Assembly (NCBI RefSeq): GCF_024158125.1
Contig: NZ_JAMZFT010000001.1
Coordinates: 558,001-622,000, forward strand
Direction: 5' to 3'
Length of the DNA stretch: 64,000 nucleotides
Source of the DNA: Futiania mangrovi
GTDB taxonomy: Bacteria; Pseudomonadota; Alphaproteobacteria; Futianiales; Futianiaceae
A program made the position numbers and the translations under genes. This document shows positions 40,961 to 49,899 of the stretch, piece by piece (the stretch's first letter is position 1; the number at the start of each line of letters is the position of its first letter). Below the pieces are notes generated by a model. That model was not told where the DNA came from, ran no database searches, and saw nothing but the letters and a program-made list of their open reading frames with translations.

Positions 40961-41924
40961 GGTCATCTTCCCGCTGAAGGGCCGCCGGATCTGGGTCGCG
41001 GGCCACGCCGGCATGGTGGGGCGCGCGCTTGTCCGCAGGCTGGAGGCGGAGCATTGCGAGGTTCTGACCGTCGCGCGGGCCAGGCTGGACCTGCGCGATC
41101 CGGACGCGGTGTCTGCCTGGATGCGGGCGGAGCGGCCAGACACCGTCTTCCTGGCGGCGGCGCGCGTGGGCGGCATCCTCGCCAACACGGCTGCGCCCGT
41201 CGACTTCCTGCACGACAACCTGACGATCGCGGCGAGCGTCATGCGGGCCGCGTGGGCGGAGGGGGTGGGAAAGCTGCTGTTCCTCGGCTCCTCCTGCATC
41301 TATCCGCGCGCCGCTCCCCAGCCGATCCCGGAAGAGGCGCTGATGACCGGGCCTCTCGAACCCACGAACCGCTGGTACGCGCTGGCCAAGATCGCGGGCG
41401 TGTGGCTGGGCCAGGCCTATCGGGAGCAGTACGGGGCGGATTTCGTCAGCGCGATGCCGACGAACCTCTATGGGCCCGGCGACAATTTCGGGCTCAGGAC
41501 GGCGCACGTGTTGCCGGCGCTGATCCGCAAGGCGCACGAGGCGAAGCTGGCGGGCGCGCGGCGGCTGACGATCTGGGGCACCGGCAAGCCGTTGCGCGAA
41601 TTCCTGTTCGTGGACGACGCGGCGGATGCCTGCGTGCACCTGATGACGCACTATTCCGACGCCGCCCCGGTCAATGTGGGCAGCGGGCAGGAGGTCGCGA
41701 TCCTTGATCTTGCCCGTACCGTCGCGGCTGTCGTGGGCTTTGCGGGCGAGATCGCGACCGATCCCGCCAAGCCGGACGGTGCGCCGCGCAAACGGCTCGA
41801 CACCGCGGTCATGGACGGGCTGGGCTGGCGTGCGCGGGTCTCTCTGATAGAGGGGATCGAGGCGACATACCGCGCCTTCCTCGACGGCGACTGGCGCGAC
41901 GGCGACAGGTTCCGCATCGCGTGA
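40953..41924 (+). CDS. fcl: GDP-L-fucose synthase
   Basis: A 323-residue epimerase/reductase (also called WcaG) that turns GDP-4-keto-6-deoxymannose into GDP-L-fucose. Markers are [16 protein letters not shown] at about 15-30, [10 protein letters not shown] near 69-78, [10 protein letters not shown] near 108-117, RWYALAK with the catalytic Tyr-x3-Lys near 138-144, and NLYGPGDNF. Length and order beside gmd are standard. ATG 40953 overlaps the gmd stop by 8 bases. The product is probably the fucose donor for one of the glycosyltransferases in this locus. Confidence 0.95.
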   Translation: MSEVIFPLKGRRIWVAGHAGMVGRALVRRLEAEHCEVLTVARARLDLRDPDAVSAWMRAERPDTVFLAAARVGGILANTAAPVDFLHDNLTIAASVMRAAWAEGVGKLLFLGSSCIYPRAAPQPIPEEALMTGPLEPTNRWYALAKIAGVWLGQAYREQYGADFVSAMPTNLYGPGDNFGLRTAHVLPALIRKAHEAKLAGARRLTIWGTGKPLREFLFVDDAADACVHLMTHYSDAAPVNVGSGQEVAILDLARTVAAVVGFAGEIATDPAKPDGAPRKRLDTAVMDGLGWRARVSLIEGIEATYRAFLDGDWRDGDRFRIA

Positions 41925-43153
41925 GCGCGGCAGGGGCAGGCGCGGCGGTACGTGCGCGAGGGAGCTTCTGCTGGCGCGCGGCGCTGGCGTTCGTGCTGCC
42001 GCTCGGCATGGCGGCGAAGGTGCAGGCGGGGGGAGAGCTGTTCGGGGCGGAGATCGCCGCGCTCGTGGTGCTGCCGGTGCTGCTGCTGACGGACGGGCGG
42101 CGGACGCTCGGGGGCGGCGGCGGGCTGCTGCTGGCGCTGGCGGGGGTGTGGCTCGCGGGGCAGGTGGCGACCGACCTCGCGGTGGGGGCGCCATCCGCCA
42201 ACATGGCGAAGGGCGCTGCCCGGGTCGTGATGCTCGCGGTGCTGCTGGCGGTGTTCCTGGCGCTGATCCGGGGGCGGGCGCGGATGGCGGGGTGGGCGGC
42301 GCTGGGGCTCGGCGCGGGGCTGGCGCTCCAGACGCTCGCCGATCCGGACGCGCTGCAACGGGCGCTGCCGGTCAAGTTCGGCTATGGCCCGGCGCTGTTG
42401 CTGGCTGTGGGGGGTGCGTGCGCGCTCTGCCGGGTGCCGCGGTGGCTGCGGGCAGCGGCGTTCGCGGGCGTTGCGGCGCTGGCGCTGGGGGAGGGCGCGC
42501 GCAGCCTCGCGCTCATCGCCGTGCTCGCAGGCGTGGCGGAGGCGGTGCGGCCGCGCGCGGCCGGTGCGGAGTGGCGGCGCCTTGTGCTGGGTGCGGTTCT
42601 TCTCGCGCTCGCCGGCGGGACGTTCGCGGCAGGATACGGTGCGCTCGCGGGGGCGGGCGCGCTGGGGCCGGAGCAGCAGGCGAAACATGCCCGCCAGGCG
42701 GGCTCCGACCTCGGCCTGCTGGCCGGGCGGGGCACGGTGCTGGCGGGGCTCGAGGCGCTGGCAGAGAACCCCTGGCTCGGGCGCGGGTCGTGGGCGCGCG
42801 ACCGCGAGAGCCAGATCGCGCACCTGCGCCTGCTGGCCGAAGCGGGCGTGCCGGTCGACCTGGAAAGGCCGGTGGCGGAGGGGCGCGTGGTCGCACACTC
42901 CCACCTCGTCGGAAGCTGGCTGGAAGGCGGGATATTGGCTGCGCCGTTCTGGATCGCGGCGCTGTGGCTCTGCGTACGGGGGCTGGCGCGCGTGGCGGGG
43001 GGACGGGCGGGCGTGCTGGCCCCGCTCGCGATCGTCGCGGCGCTGACGCTGGGCTGGGACGTGCTGTTCTCGCCCTTCGGGGCGGAAGCGCGGATCAAGG
43101 CGGCGTTCGCGCTGGCCGTGCTGGTGAGCGTTCGGGAGGGGGCGCGGGCGTGA
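41921..43153 (+). CDS. O-antigen ligase/polymerase-like membrane protein (second)
   Basis: A 410-residue polytopic membrane protein with about ten hydrophobic segments. The long loop near 265-330 contains NPWLGRGSWARD and HSHLVGSWLEGGI, the pattern of the O-antigen ligase/polymerase family (an NPxxGxG motif followed by H-x-H-x-x-x-L). It starts at GTG 41921, overlapping the fucose synthase stop. It is the second such protein in the locus after 36831-38222, so one may polymerise and the other ligate or modify. Sequence alone does not tell which. Confidence 0.75.
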   Translation: MSAAGAGAAVRARGSFCWRAALAFVLPLGMAAKVQAGGELFGAEIAALVVLPVLLLTDGRRTLGGGGGLLLALAGVWLAGQVATDLAVGAPSANMAKGAARVVMLAVLLAVFLALIRGRARMAGWAALGLGAGLALQTLADPDALQRALPVKFGYGPALLLAVGGACALCRVPRWLRAAAFAGVAALALGEGARSLALIAVLAGVAEAVRPRAAGAEWRRLVLGAVLLALAGGTFAAGYGALAGAGALGPEQQAKHARQAGSDLGLLAGRGTVLAGLEALAENPWLGRGSWARDRESQIAHLRLLAEAGVPVDLERPVAEGRVVAHSHLVGSWLEGGILAAPFWIAALWLCVRGLARVAGGRAGVLAPLAIVAALTLGWDVLFSPFGAEARIKAAFALAVLVSVREGARA

Positions 43154-43947
43154 GGGTGAGCGTGGTCACGATCTCGTTCAACCAGGGCCGGTTCCTGCGG
43201 CACGCGCTGGCGAGCGTCAGGGCACAGAAGGGCGTGGAGGTCGAGCATATCCTCGTCGATCCGGGCTCCACCGACGGCAGCCGGGAGGTCGTGGCCGAGG
43301 CGGCGGCGCGCGGCGCGGTCGCGGTGCTGGAGCCGGATTCGGGCCCGGCCGACGGGCTCAACAAGGGGCTGGCGCGGGCAAGCGGGGAGGCGGTCGCCTT
43401 CCTCAATGCCGACGACATGCTGCTGCCCGGCGCGCTCGCCGCGGCGGTGACGGCGTTGCAGGCGCGCCCGGGCGCGGCGTGCGTCCACGGCCATGCCCGG
43501 CTGATCGACGGGGCGGGCAAGCGGATCGGGACCGCGCGGGCGACGCCCCTCTCGGTGCGCGGCTACTTCCGGGGATGGGCGACCATCGTGCAGCCCGCCA
43601 TGGTCTTCCGGACGCAGGCGGTGCGCGGGGCGGGCGGCTTCAACGCGCAGAACCGGATTGCGTGGGATGCCGAACTGATCCTGGCGATGCTGGCGGAGGA
43701 CGCGCGCTTCGACATGGTGGGCGGGGAGTGGGCGGCGTTCCGCCTGCACGGGGAGGGGATTACAGGGTCGGGCAGGTTCCGCGCCGCGCACGACGCCTGG
43801 GTGCGCGCGGCCTTCGCGCGGGAATGGGGGCGGCCCTGGGACTGGCGCGATACGGCGCTGCTGAAGGCCGGGCGCGCGGTGAAATGGGCGCGCGATCCCA
43901 TGCACTACGCGCGCCGTCTTCTGGACCTGGCAGGGGACGGGGCTTGA
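43150..43947 (+). CDS. family 2 glycosyltransferase
   Basis: A 265-residue GT-A fold glycosyltransferase, cytoplasmic and probably membrane-associated. The N-terminus SVVTISFNQGRFLRHALASV is typical, with DPGSTDGS near 38-45, then EPDSGPADGLNKGLARASG and the metal/nucleotide-binding NADD near 92-95. WDAELILAML provides the acceptor-side acidic region. GTG 43150 overlaps the upstream stop as GTGA. It would add one sugar of the repeat unit; donor and linkage are not predictable. Confidence 0.88.
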   Translation: MRVSVVTISFNQGRFLRHALASVRAQKGVEVEHILVDPGSTDGSREVVAEAAARGAVAVLEPDSGPADGLNKGLARASGEAVAFLNADDMLLPGALAAAVTALQARPGAACVHGHARLIDGAGKRIGTARATPLSVRGYFRGWATIVQPAMVFRTQAVRGAGGFNAQNRIAWDAELILAMLAEDARFDMVGGEWAAFRLHGEGITGSGRFRAAHDAWVRAAFAREWGRPWDWRDTALLKAGRAVKWARDPMHYARRLLDLAGDGA

Positions 43948-44657
43948 GCGCGGGCGCGGTCTTGCGGATGCGGGCGCGGCGGGCCGTGTGGCGCCATCCG
44001 GTGCTCTTCCAGCCGCTCTACCGGGCGCTGGCGCGTGCGCCGCACCTGGCGGTGGGGCGGGAGACGAAACTCGTCGTGGAGGGGTTCCCGCGCAGTGGCA
44101 ACAGTGTGTTCGTGACGGCGCTCGTCCATGCGGGGGTTTCGCCCAACGCCATCGCGCACCACACCCATGCAGCGGCGCAGGCGATCGCGGGCGTGCGCCG
44201 GGGGCTGCCGGTCTGCGTCCTGCTGCGGGAGCCGGAGGGGGCCATCCGCTCCCTCGCCGTCCGTCACGGCGCGCCCGTCAGGGAGATCGCGCGCGACTGG
44301 CTGAGCTTTCATGCAGGCGTCGAAACGGTCGGGCATGGAGTGCTGCTGATCCCCTTCGAGACCGCGGTCGGCGATCCGGCGGCGGGCTGCGCGGCGCTCA
44401 ACCGGCGCTTCGGACTGGGCCTCGCGGTACCGGAGGACGGGGCGGCCTGGCGGGCGGCGATGGCGGCGGACGTGGCGGCGCTGGAGGCCGACCGGCTGCG
44501 CGTAAGCCTGCCGGATGCGGAGAAGGAGAGGGCGAAGGCTGGGGTGGACCTGACGGACTGCGCGGATCTGCTCGCCCGCTGCCGCGCAGTTCATGCACGG
44601 CTCCATGCGCGCGCCGTTCAGGAGATGAGGGCGCTGGCGGCCCCGGCGGCGAGGTAG
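43944..44657 (+). CDS. sulfotransferase-fold P-loop protein
   Basis: A 237-residue protein with a PAPS-type P-loop, VEGFPRSGNSVF (about 46-57), and LLREPEGAIRSLAVRHG further on, resembling the 3'-phosphate-binding R-x-P-x-x-x-x-x-S stretch of sulfotransferases. It starts at TTG 43944, which overlaps the upstream stop as TTGA and is preceded by AGGGGA; ATG 43968 has no ribosome-binding site. It could transfer sulfate to a polysaccharide sugar. It is short for the family, so it may lack part of the acceptor domain. Its last 40 bases overlap the converging flippase gene. Confidence 0.7.
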   Translation: MSAGAVLRMRARRAVWRHPVLFQPLYRALARAPHLAVGRETKLVVEGFPRSGNSVFVTALVHAGVSPNAIAHHTHAAAQAIAGVRRGLPVCVLLREPEGAIRSLAVRHGAPVREIARDWLSFHAGVETVGHGVLLIPFETAVGDPAAGCAALNRRFGLGLAVPEDGAAWRAAMAADVAALEADRLRVSLPDAEKERAKAGVDLTDCADLLARCRAVHARLHARAVQEMRALAAPAAR

Positions 44658-46027
44658 GCAGCGGCCCACGCCGCGAGAAAGAGCACCGCCGCCAGCGCCG
44701 CCACCCCCCCGGCGCCCGCGAGGGGCGGCTTGCGCGGCAGGGAGAGCGCGTAGACCAGGACCTCCGCGGCTGCGAAACCGGCCATGACGGCAGCGGCGAG
44801 ATGCGCTGGCGGCAGCGCGCCGGCAAGCTTCAGTGCGAAGATGCAGCCAATGCCGATATGCGCGATCCCGGCGTTGGCAATCGCGCGGGCCCGGTTCGCA
44901 GCAGCGAGCCCTTGCGACCTGATCTGGAAGGGCACGGTGAGCACGACGGGCAGGACGAGTACGGCGAGCAGCCATGGGTCGGGCGCGGCGTGCCCGCCCG
45001 TCCACACCGTCAGCAAGAGCCCGCCCGCACCCATCAGCAGCCCGGCGCCGATCCCGGTCAGCGGCCATAGGCGGGAGAGGGTCTGGCTGGCGAGGGCCGC
45101 AGATGCGTTCGATCCTTGCGCGGCGCGGGCTTGCGCCGTCTCCACCGCGACGGAGCCCGCCACGAGCTGCACCCCCTGGCGCAGCAGTCCTGTGAGCGTC
45201 CGCGCCGCGGCGAAGGTGACGAGAACGGCCGGGCCAGCGCCCAGCATGGCGAGCAGGACGACCGGGACGTGACGTGTACCCACGCCGGCTGCGGCGATCA
45301 TCGCGAAGGGCGGAAGGCGGCGGAGGTGACGCGCGGCCTCGCGGCCCTCCGGCCAGCCGGGCCGCCAGCGCACGTCCGGGGCATGGCGGCGAAGAGTTGC
45401 TGCGAGCAGAAGGGCACCGAGCGCCGCGTGGGCGAGCATCATCGCCGCCGCTGCGGCCGCAGGGCCCCCGCCTGCGCCGAGAACCGCCGCGGTGCCACAC
45501 ATGGACGCGAGCCGCACGAGTACCTGCCCGCGCAGGAAGGCGCCGTGCCGCCCGTTGGCGCGCAAGGGGCCTGCGAGCGCGGCAAGGAGTCCCGGCATCG
45601 GCATCGCCGCGGCCAGAAGTGCGAAGGCGAGGCCCGCCTCGCCCAGGGCGAGCGTGCCCGGCGCAAGCCATGCCGGGGCGCCACCGGCCGCAATGAGCGC
45701 GCCCACGCCGGCCGCGACGAGAAGGGTGAGCGCGAGACAGGCAATCGCGCCGGTCAGCACGAGGGAGAACAGCCGGGCATGGCGTGCCTGCCGCCCGCGC
45801 GCGCGGGCGAAATGCAGCGCGCTCGCCCCGTAACCCGAAAGACCCGCATCGAGCAGCGCGGCAAAGCTCGCCGCGGCAAGAAGACGCAGCCAATCGCCAT
45901 ATGCAGCCGTCCCCCACGCCCAGAGGAAGACCGGCAGAAGCACGAGCTGTTCCGCCGAGCGCAGTCCGAGAAGCACCGCGTTCAGACGCACAAGCGATGC
46001 AACGCGCCTTCCCGGTTCGGCTGGCAT
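44618..46027 (-). CDS. Wzx-like polysaccharide flippase
   Basis: A 469-residue polytopic membrane protein with about twelve to fourteen hydrophobic segments, consistent with the MOP-superfamily flippase Wzx, which moves lipid-linked repeat units across the inner membrane. Early features are AAYGDWLRLLAAASFAALLDAGLSGYG in two pieces, where the family usually has YG-x-w and a DxGl-x-x-g motif. The start ATG 46027 is chosen because the preceding 105 in-frame bases are AT-rich and lie in the divergent promoter region. It is on the opposite strand to its neighbours. Confidence 0.75.
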   Translation of the reverse strand: MPAEPGRRVASLVRLNAVLLGLRSAEQLVLLPVFLWAWGTAAYGDWLRLLAAASFAALLDAGLSGYGASALHFARARGRQARHARLFSLVLTGAIACLALTLLVAAGVGALIAAGGAPAWLAPGTLALGEAGLAFALLAAAMPMPGLLAALAGPLRANGRHGAFLRGQVLVRLASMCGTAAVLGAGGGPAAAAAAMMLAHAALGALLLAATLRRHAPDVRWRPGWPEGREAARHLRRLPPFAMIAAAGVGTRHVPVVLLAMLGAGPAVLVTFAAARTLTGLLRQGVQLVAGSVAVETAQARAAQGSNASAALASQTLSRLWPLTGIGAGLLMGAGGLLLTVWTGGHAAPDPWLLAVLVLPVVLTVPFQIRSQGLAAANRARAIANAGIAHIGIGCIFALKLAGALPPAHLAAAVMAGFAAAEVLVYALSLPRKPPLAGAGGVAALAAVLFLAAWAAAYLAAGAASALIS

Positions 46028-46154
46028 GTCAAGGCGATGCAAGCAAAATCCCCTATTGAAAAAGAATAAATATATGTCAGTCTCGCTGACGAAAGCATAC
46101 CAATGTATAATGTAATGTGAAATTTCAAGCATAGCGAAGTGCCTGGAGGGGGGG
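46028..46154. promoter_or_regulatory. AT-rich divergent promoter region
   Basis: This 127-base stretch between the flippase and a glycosyltransferase is markedly AT-rich for the window. It contains a perfect TATAAT (46106-46111, plus strand) without a clear -35 at normal spacing, and a small inverted repeat GTCAG-N5-CTGAC (46076-46090). It likely drives both genes and could be bound by a nucleoid protein or activator. Confidence 0.4.
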
Positions 46155-47324
46155 ATGCGGATCGTTCACGTGATCGCGACGCTGGCGGCAGCGCACGGCG
46201 GGCCTCCGCGTGCATGTATCGGCATGGCGCGGGCACTCGTTGCGCGCGGTCATACGGTGTCCATCGAGACCACCTCCATCGCGATGACGCCCGGCGATCG
46301 CGCCATGTGCGCCGCATTGCGGGCGGAGGGGATCGCCGTGGGCTGCCATGCGCCCGCGTGGCCGCAGCGTTGGGCGCGCTCTCCCGGGCTGGCGGCGGCG
46401 GTCGCGCGCGCGGCGGAAAGCGCCGACGTCCTGCACTGCCATGCCTTGCACCTGCATCACGACCTTGCCGCATGGCGGGCTGCGCGGCGCATGGGCGTGC
46501 CGCTGGTGCTGACGCCGCATGGCGGCCTGTCTGCGCATGTCCGGAGGCGGGGCCGGGCGCGCAAGGCGCTCGCCGGGGCGCTGTTCCAGCGGGAGATGCT
46601 GGCGGGCGCCGCGGCGCTGCATTGCCTCGGCCCAGCGGAGGCGGCGGACCTCGCAGCCCTGGGATTCGGGGGCCGGGTGGCAGTGGTGCCGCCGCTCGTC
46701 GATGCGGCTGAGGAGGCGGTGCCCCGGGGCCGCTTCCGGGAGCGTTTCGGTATTGCGGAGGCGGTGCCGCTGGTGCTGTTCCTCGGCCGGTTGGCACCGG
46801 GCAAGGGTGTGGAGGCGCTGGTGCAGGCGTTCGCGCAAGCGGCGCAGGGCCAGGGGGACGCGGTGCTTGTACTCGCCGGGCCCGACTTCGGTGCTGCGGC
46901 AGGGGCGCAGGCTGCGGCGGAGGTGGCGGGCCTCGGTAGCCGGGTCATCCTGACCGGCGCGCTCGACCGGCGGACTTGTGCGGAGGCGCTGGCGGATGCG
47001 GATGTCTTCGCGCTGCTGTCGGAGGGGGAGAGCTTCGGAATTGCGGCGCTCGAGGCGATGGCGGCGGGCGTGCCCGTACTGCTGAGCCCGCAGGTGCCGC
47101 TCGCCGCGGTGGCGGAGGCAGCCGGCGCGGGGCTGGTCGCAGGGCACGGAGACGCAGGGGAGGCGCTCGCCCACCTGCTTTCCGATGCAGGGAGGCGTGG
47201 GGAGATGGGTCAGGCAGGCCGGCGACACGTGCTGGCGCACCATGGGCGGGACGCCGTGGGCGCAGAACTCGAGACGCTTTATGCCCGCGTGATTGCGGAC
47301 CGGAGGGTGCGCAATGCAGCCTGA
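46155..47324 (+). CDS. family 4 glycosyltransferase
   Basis: A 389-residue GT-B glycosyltransferase. The N-terminal domain begins IVHVIATLAAAHGGPPRACIGMARAL in two parts, with a conserved GG-x-P loop. The C-terminal nucleotide-sugar domain has FLGRLAPGKGVEALVQAF near 212-229 and the EX7E motif in SEGESFGIAALEAMAAG near 290-306. It adds a sugar to the lipid-linked repeat unit on the cytoplasmic face. A strong GGAGGGGGGG precedes the ATG. It begins a seven-gene run of overlapping genes that ends at 51758. Confidence 0.9.
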   Translation: MRIVHVIATLAAAHGGPPRACIGMARALVARGHTVSIETTSIAMTPGDRAMCAALRAEGIAVGCHAPAWPQRWARSPGLAAAVARAAESADVLHCHALHLHHDLAAWRAARRMGVPLVLTPHGGLSAHVRRRGRARKALAGALFQREMLAGAAALHCLGPAEAADLAALGFGGRVAVVPPLVDAAEEAVPRGRFRERFGIAEAVPLVLFLGRLAPGKGVEALVQAFAQAAQGQGDAVLVLAGPDFGAAAGAQAAAEVAGLGSRVILTGALDRRTCAEALADADVFALLSEGESFGIAALEAMAAGVPVLLSPQVPLAAVAEAAGAGLVAGHGDAGEALAHLLSDAGRRGEMGQAGRRHVLAHHGRDAVGAELETLYARVIADRRVRNAA

Positions 47325-48192
47325 AAGCGAGCCAGTCCAACGCGCGCCGCGCATTCCCGTTTCCGTGATCGTCCTGACACGGAACGAGGAGAAGAACATC
47401 GCCTTCTGCCTCGACAGCCTCGGCGCGTTCGCCGAGGTCTTCGTGGTCGATTCCGCAAGTACCGACGATACCGTCGCGATTGCAGAGGCGAAGGGCGCAA
47501 CCGTCGTGCCCTTTGTTTGGAACGGGCGCTATCCGAAGAAGAAGCAATGGGCGCTGGAGAACTGCCCGGCGGCGCACGACTGGGTGCTGTTCGTCGATGC
47601 GGACGAGCAGGTGACACCGCGGCTGGCGCATGAGATCGGCGGGATCGTCGCGCAGGGCGGACCGCACGTGGGGTATTTCGCGGCCTTCGACTATGTGTTC
47701 ATGGGGCGCGTCCTGCGGCACGGGCGCCGGGTACACAAGCTGGTCCTGTTCCGCCGTGGCAAAGGCCGGTTCGCGGAGGTCGACGACCTCGAGGCGCAGA
47801 ACATGTGGGAGGTCGAGGGGCACTATCAGCCGCGGATCGACGGCAGCGTCGGGCGGCTGCGCGCGACGATGCTGCACCGCGACCACGACCTGCTGTTCCA
47901 CTATTTCGAGCGGCACAACCGCTACTCCGACTGGGAGGCGGTCGTGCGGGAAAAGCATGCGGTGACCGGCGAGATCGAAACGCAGGAGCCCGCCCGCGCC
48001 CTGCTGAAGCGGGTATTCTCGCGGATACCGTTCCGCGGGTTCGCCGCGTTCCTGGACTCCTACGTGTTGAACTTCGGCATGCTCGACGGGCGGGCCGGAT
48101 TCCACTACGCGGTCGCCCGCGGTGTCTATTACTGGCAAGTCGGGCTGAAGCAGCGCGAATGGCGCGCCTGGGCGCGCGGAGGTGCCGAATGA
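47314..48192 (+). CDS. family 2 glycosyltransferase (WaaE/KdtX-like)
   Basis: A 292-residue GT-A glycosyltransferase. ISVIVLTRNEEKNI-type start (here PVSVIVLTRNEEKNIAFC, about 16-33), VVDSASTDDT near 47-56, and FVDADEQ near 96-102 with the DxD motif. YPKKKQWALEN near 75-85 and the later RHNRYSDWEA are typical of the WaaE/beta-1,4-glucosyltransferase group. ATG 47314 follows GGAGG by 7 bases and overlaps the upstream gene by 11 bases. Donor sugar unknown; glucose is common for the group. Confidence 0.88.
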   Translation: MQPESEPVQRAPRIPVSVIVLTRNEEKNIAFCLDSLGAFAEVFVVDSASTDDTVAIAEAKGATVVPFVWNGRYPKKKQWALENCPAAHDWVLFVDADEQVTPRLAHEIGGIVAQGGPHVGYFAAFDYVFMGRVLRHGRRVHKLVLFRRGKGRFAEVDDLEAQNMWEVEGHYQPRIDGSVGRLRATMLHRDHDLLFHYFERHNRYSDWEAVVREKHAVTGEIETQEPARALLKRVFSRIPFRGFAAFLDSYVLNFGMLDGRAGFHYAVARGVYYWQVGLKQREWRAWARGGAE

Positions 48193-48917
48193 GGCGCACG
48201 GCCGCCCGCGCTGTCAAACTGGTCTGGCTGCTCGGCGTGCCGTCATGGCGGCGGGCCCTGCGCGCTGGGGTGGCGGCGGCGGTCGAACATGCGCCGATGC
48301 TGCGCGAAGGCGCCTGGCGCACGGTGGTCGACGTGGGCGCCAACCGCGGCCAGTTCGCGCTGGCCGCCCGCGCGGTACTGCCGGGGGCGCGGATCTTCTC
48401 GCTCGAACCGATGGAGGAGGCGCAGGCGGTCTGGCGCGGACTTTTCGCAGAGGACGCCGCCGCGACGCTGATCCCCGTGGCGGCGGCGGCAGAGGCGGGA
48501 GAGGCGCGGTTCTTCCTGTCGCGGTCGCCCGATTGCTCCTCCCTGCTGCCGATCGGGGAGGGACAGGTGCGGCGGTTTCCGGGAACGGGTGCGGCAGGCT
48601 GCCGCCACGTGCAGGCCGCGCGTCTCGACGGGGTGCTGGCGATGGCGGACCTCGTGCCCCCCGTGCTCCTCAAGATCGACGTGCAGGGTGCCGAACGCGA
48701 GGTGCTGGAAGGCGCTGGCGATCTTCTTTCCGCGATCCGGGACGTATGGGTCGAAGCCTCCTTCGAGGCGCTTTACGATGGGCAGGCGCTTGCGGGCGAG
48801 GTGGCCGGGTGGCTGGGCGCGCGCGGCTTCCGGCTGACGGCGGTGCGCAACCCGGTCACGGTGAGCGGCGGGGTGGTGCAGGCTGATCTGTGCTTTCGCC
48901 GCGAGGGGGGCGCATGA
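48189..48917 (+). CDS. FkbM-family methyltransferase
   Basis: A 242-residue SAM-dependent methyltransferase of the FkbM type, often used to O-methylate sugars. The SAM-binding motif is VVDVGANRGQFALAAR near 46-61, followed by the acidic strand end SLEPMEEA, and LLKIDVQGAEREVLEGA near 160-176, the classic FkbM motif. The start overlaps the upstream stop as ATGA. In this context it probably methylates a sugar of the polysaccharide. The terminal segment reads GGVVQADLCFRRE. Confidence 0.9.
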   Translation: MRRTAARAVKLVWLLGVPSWRRALRAGVAAAVEHAPMLREGAWRTVVDVGANRGQFALAARAVLPGARIFSLEPMEEAQAVWRGLFAEDAAATLIPVAAAAEAGEARFFLSRSPDCSSLLPIGEGQVRRFPGTGAAGCRHVQAARLDGVLAMADLVPPVLLKIDVQGAEREVLEGAGDLLSAIRDVWVEASFEALYDGQALAGEVAGWLGARGFRLTAVRNPVTVSGGVVQADLCFRREGGA

Positions 48918-49885
48918 GCGCGGACGCACCGCCCGCCTTTATCGTCGGCCTCGCGCGGTCGGGGACGACATGGCTTGCCCATGCGCTGGACAGTCACCCG
49001 GACATCGCGGTTCTGGGCGAAACGGCGGCGATGGGACGCCTGCACCCGGGTACCGAGGGACCGCTGCCGCCGCACCGGGCGCGCGCCTACATGGAGGGAA
49101 TCGCGGCGCGGTCGCGCGCGCTCTACGAAGCCGAGATGGCGTTCGCTGCGCAGGAGACGGCGCGCGCGGGGCGCGCGGCGCGGCTGACCCCGCCCGTGCC
49201 GCTGGCGCCGGAAGATCGCACGGCGGCGGCGCTGTTTCCGCGGGCACTCGCCGCCGTGGCGCAGGCGCAGGGCAAGGCGCGTGCCGTCGAGAAGACACCG
49301 CATCACCTGATCTGGCACCGGCGCATCGCGCGGACCTTTCCCGACGCCCGCTTCGTGGTCTGTCTGCGCGACCCCTACGCGGCGATGCTGTCCTACAAGC
49401 ACCAGGGCGACCGGCGGGGCCGGGAGGGACGTGCGGCGGCGCGGAGCTATCACCCCATCGGCTTCGCGCTGGTCGCGCGGGCGAGTTTCAAGGCCGCGCG
49501 GACCCTGCTGGCGGAGCGGGGCGACCGGGTGCTGCTGGTGCGCGACCGGGAGATTGCGGAGGCGCCGGGGGAGGTGCTGGCGCGCGTGCAGCACTTCCTG
49601 GGCGCGGAGGTGCGCGCCCTGACTCATGCGCCGGTCAATTCGAGCTTTCCGGAAGGGGCGCGGCCCGGCCTCGCGCCTGCCGACATCTTCTGGCTGAACC
49701 TGATCGCGCTGCCGTCGGCACGCTGGTACGGGGTGCGGCGGCGGGCATCGGGTGCAGGCGTGCGGGAGGTTGCCGCCTCTCTCGCGGCGGCTATCCCCTG
49801 GGCGGTCTTCACGGCAGGGCTCAAGCGGCGCGAGCAGACGATGGGCTTCGCGGCCTATGTCCGCGGCTGGGTGGCGGGCGGGTGA
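48914..49885 (+). CDS. sulfotransferase
   Basis: A 323-residue sulfotransferase-family protein. The PAPS 5'-phosphosulfate loop is FIVGLARSGTTWLAHAL near 9-25. The 3'-phosphate-binding segment RFVVCLRDPYAAMLSYKHQ near 147-165 has the R-x-P/D...S pattern. EKTPHHLIW carries the usual K-TP motif. The length suits a sugar or lipid sulfotransferase. With the P-loop protein at 43944-44657 it gives the locus two candidate sulfation enzymes. No cysDN or cysH genes are in the window, so PAPS must come from elsewhere. ATGA overlap with the FkbM gene. Confidence 0.85.
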   Translation: MSADAPPAFIVGLARSGTTWLAHALDSHPDIAVLGETAAMGRLHPGTEGPLPPHRARAYMEGIAARSRALYEAEMAFAAQETARAGRAARLTPPVPLAPEDRTAAALFPRALAAVAQAQGKARAVEKTPHHLIWHRRIARTFPDARFVVCLRDPYAAMLSYKHQGDRRGREGRAAARSYHPIGFALVARASFKAARTLLAERGDRVLLVRDREIAEAPGEVLARVQHFLGAEVRALTHAPVNSSFPEGARPGLAPADIFWLNLIALPSARWYGVRRRASGAGVREVAASLAAAIPWAVFTAGLKRREQTMGFAAYVRGWVAGG

Positions 49886-49899
49886 GCGGGGAGGCCCCC

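Noticed and set aside
46028-46132. Extending the flippase N-terminus by 35 residues to ATG 46132
   Set aside because: The added codons are AT-rich, unlike the gene, and fall in the divergent promoter region.
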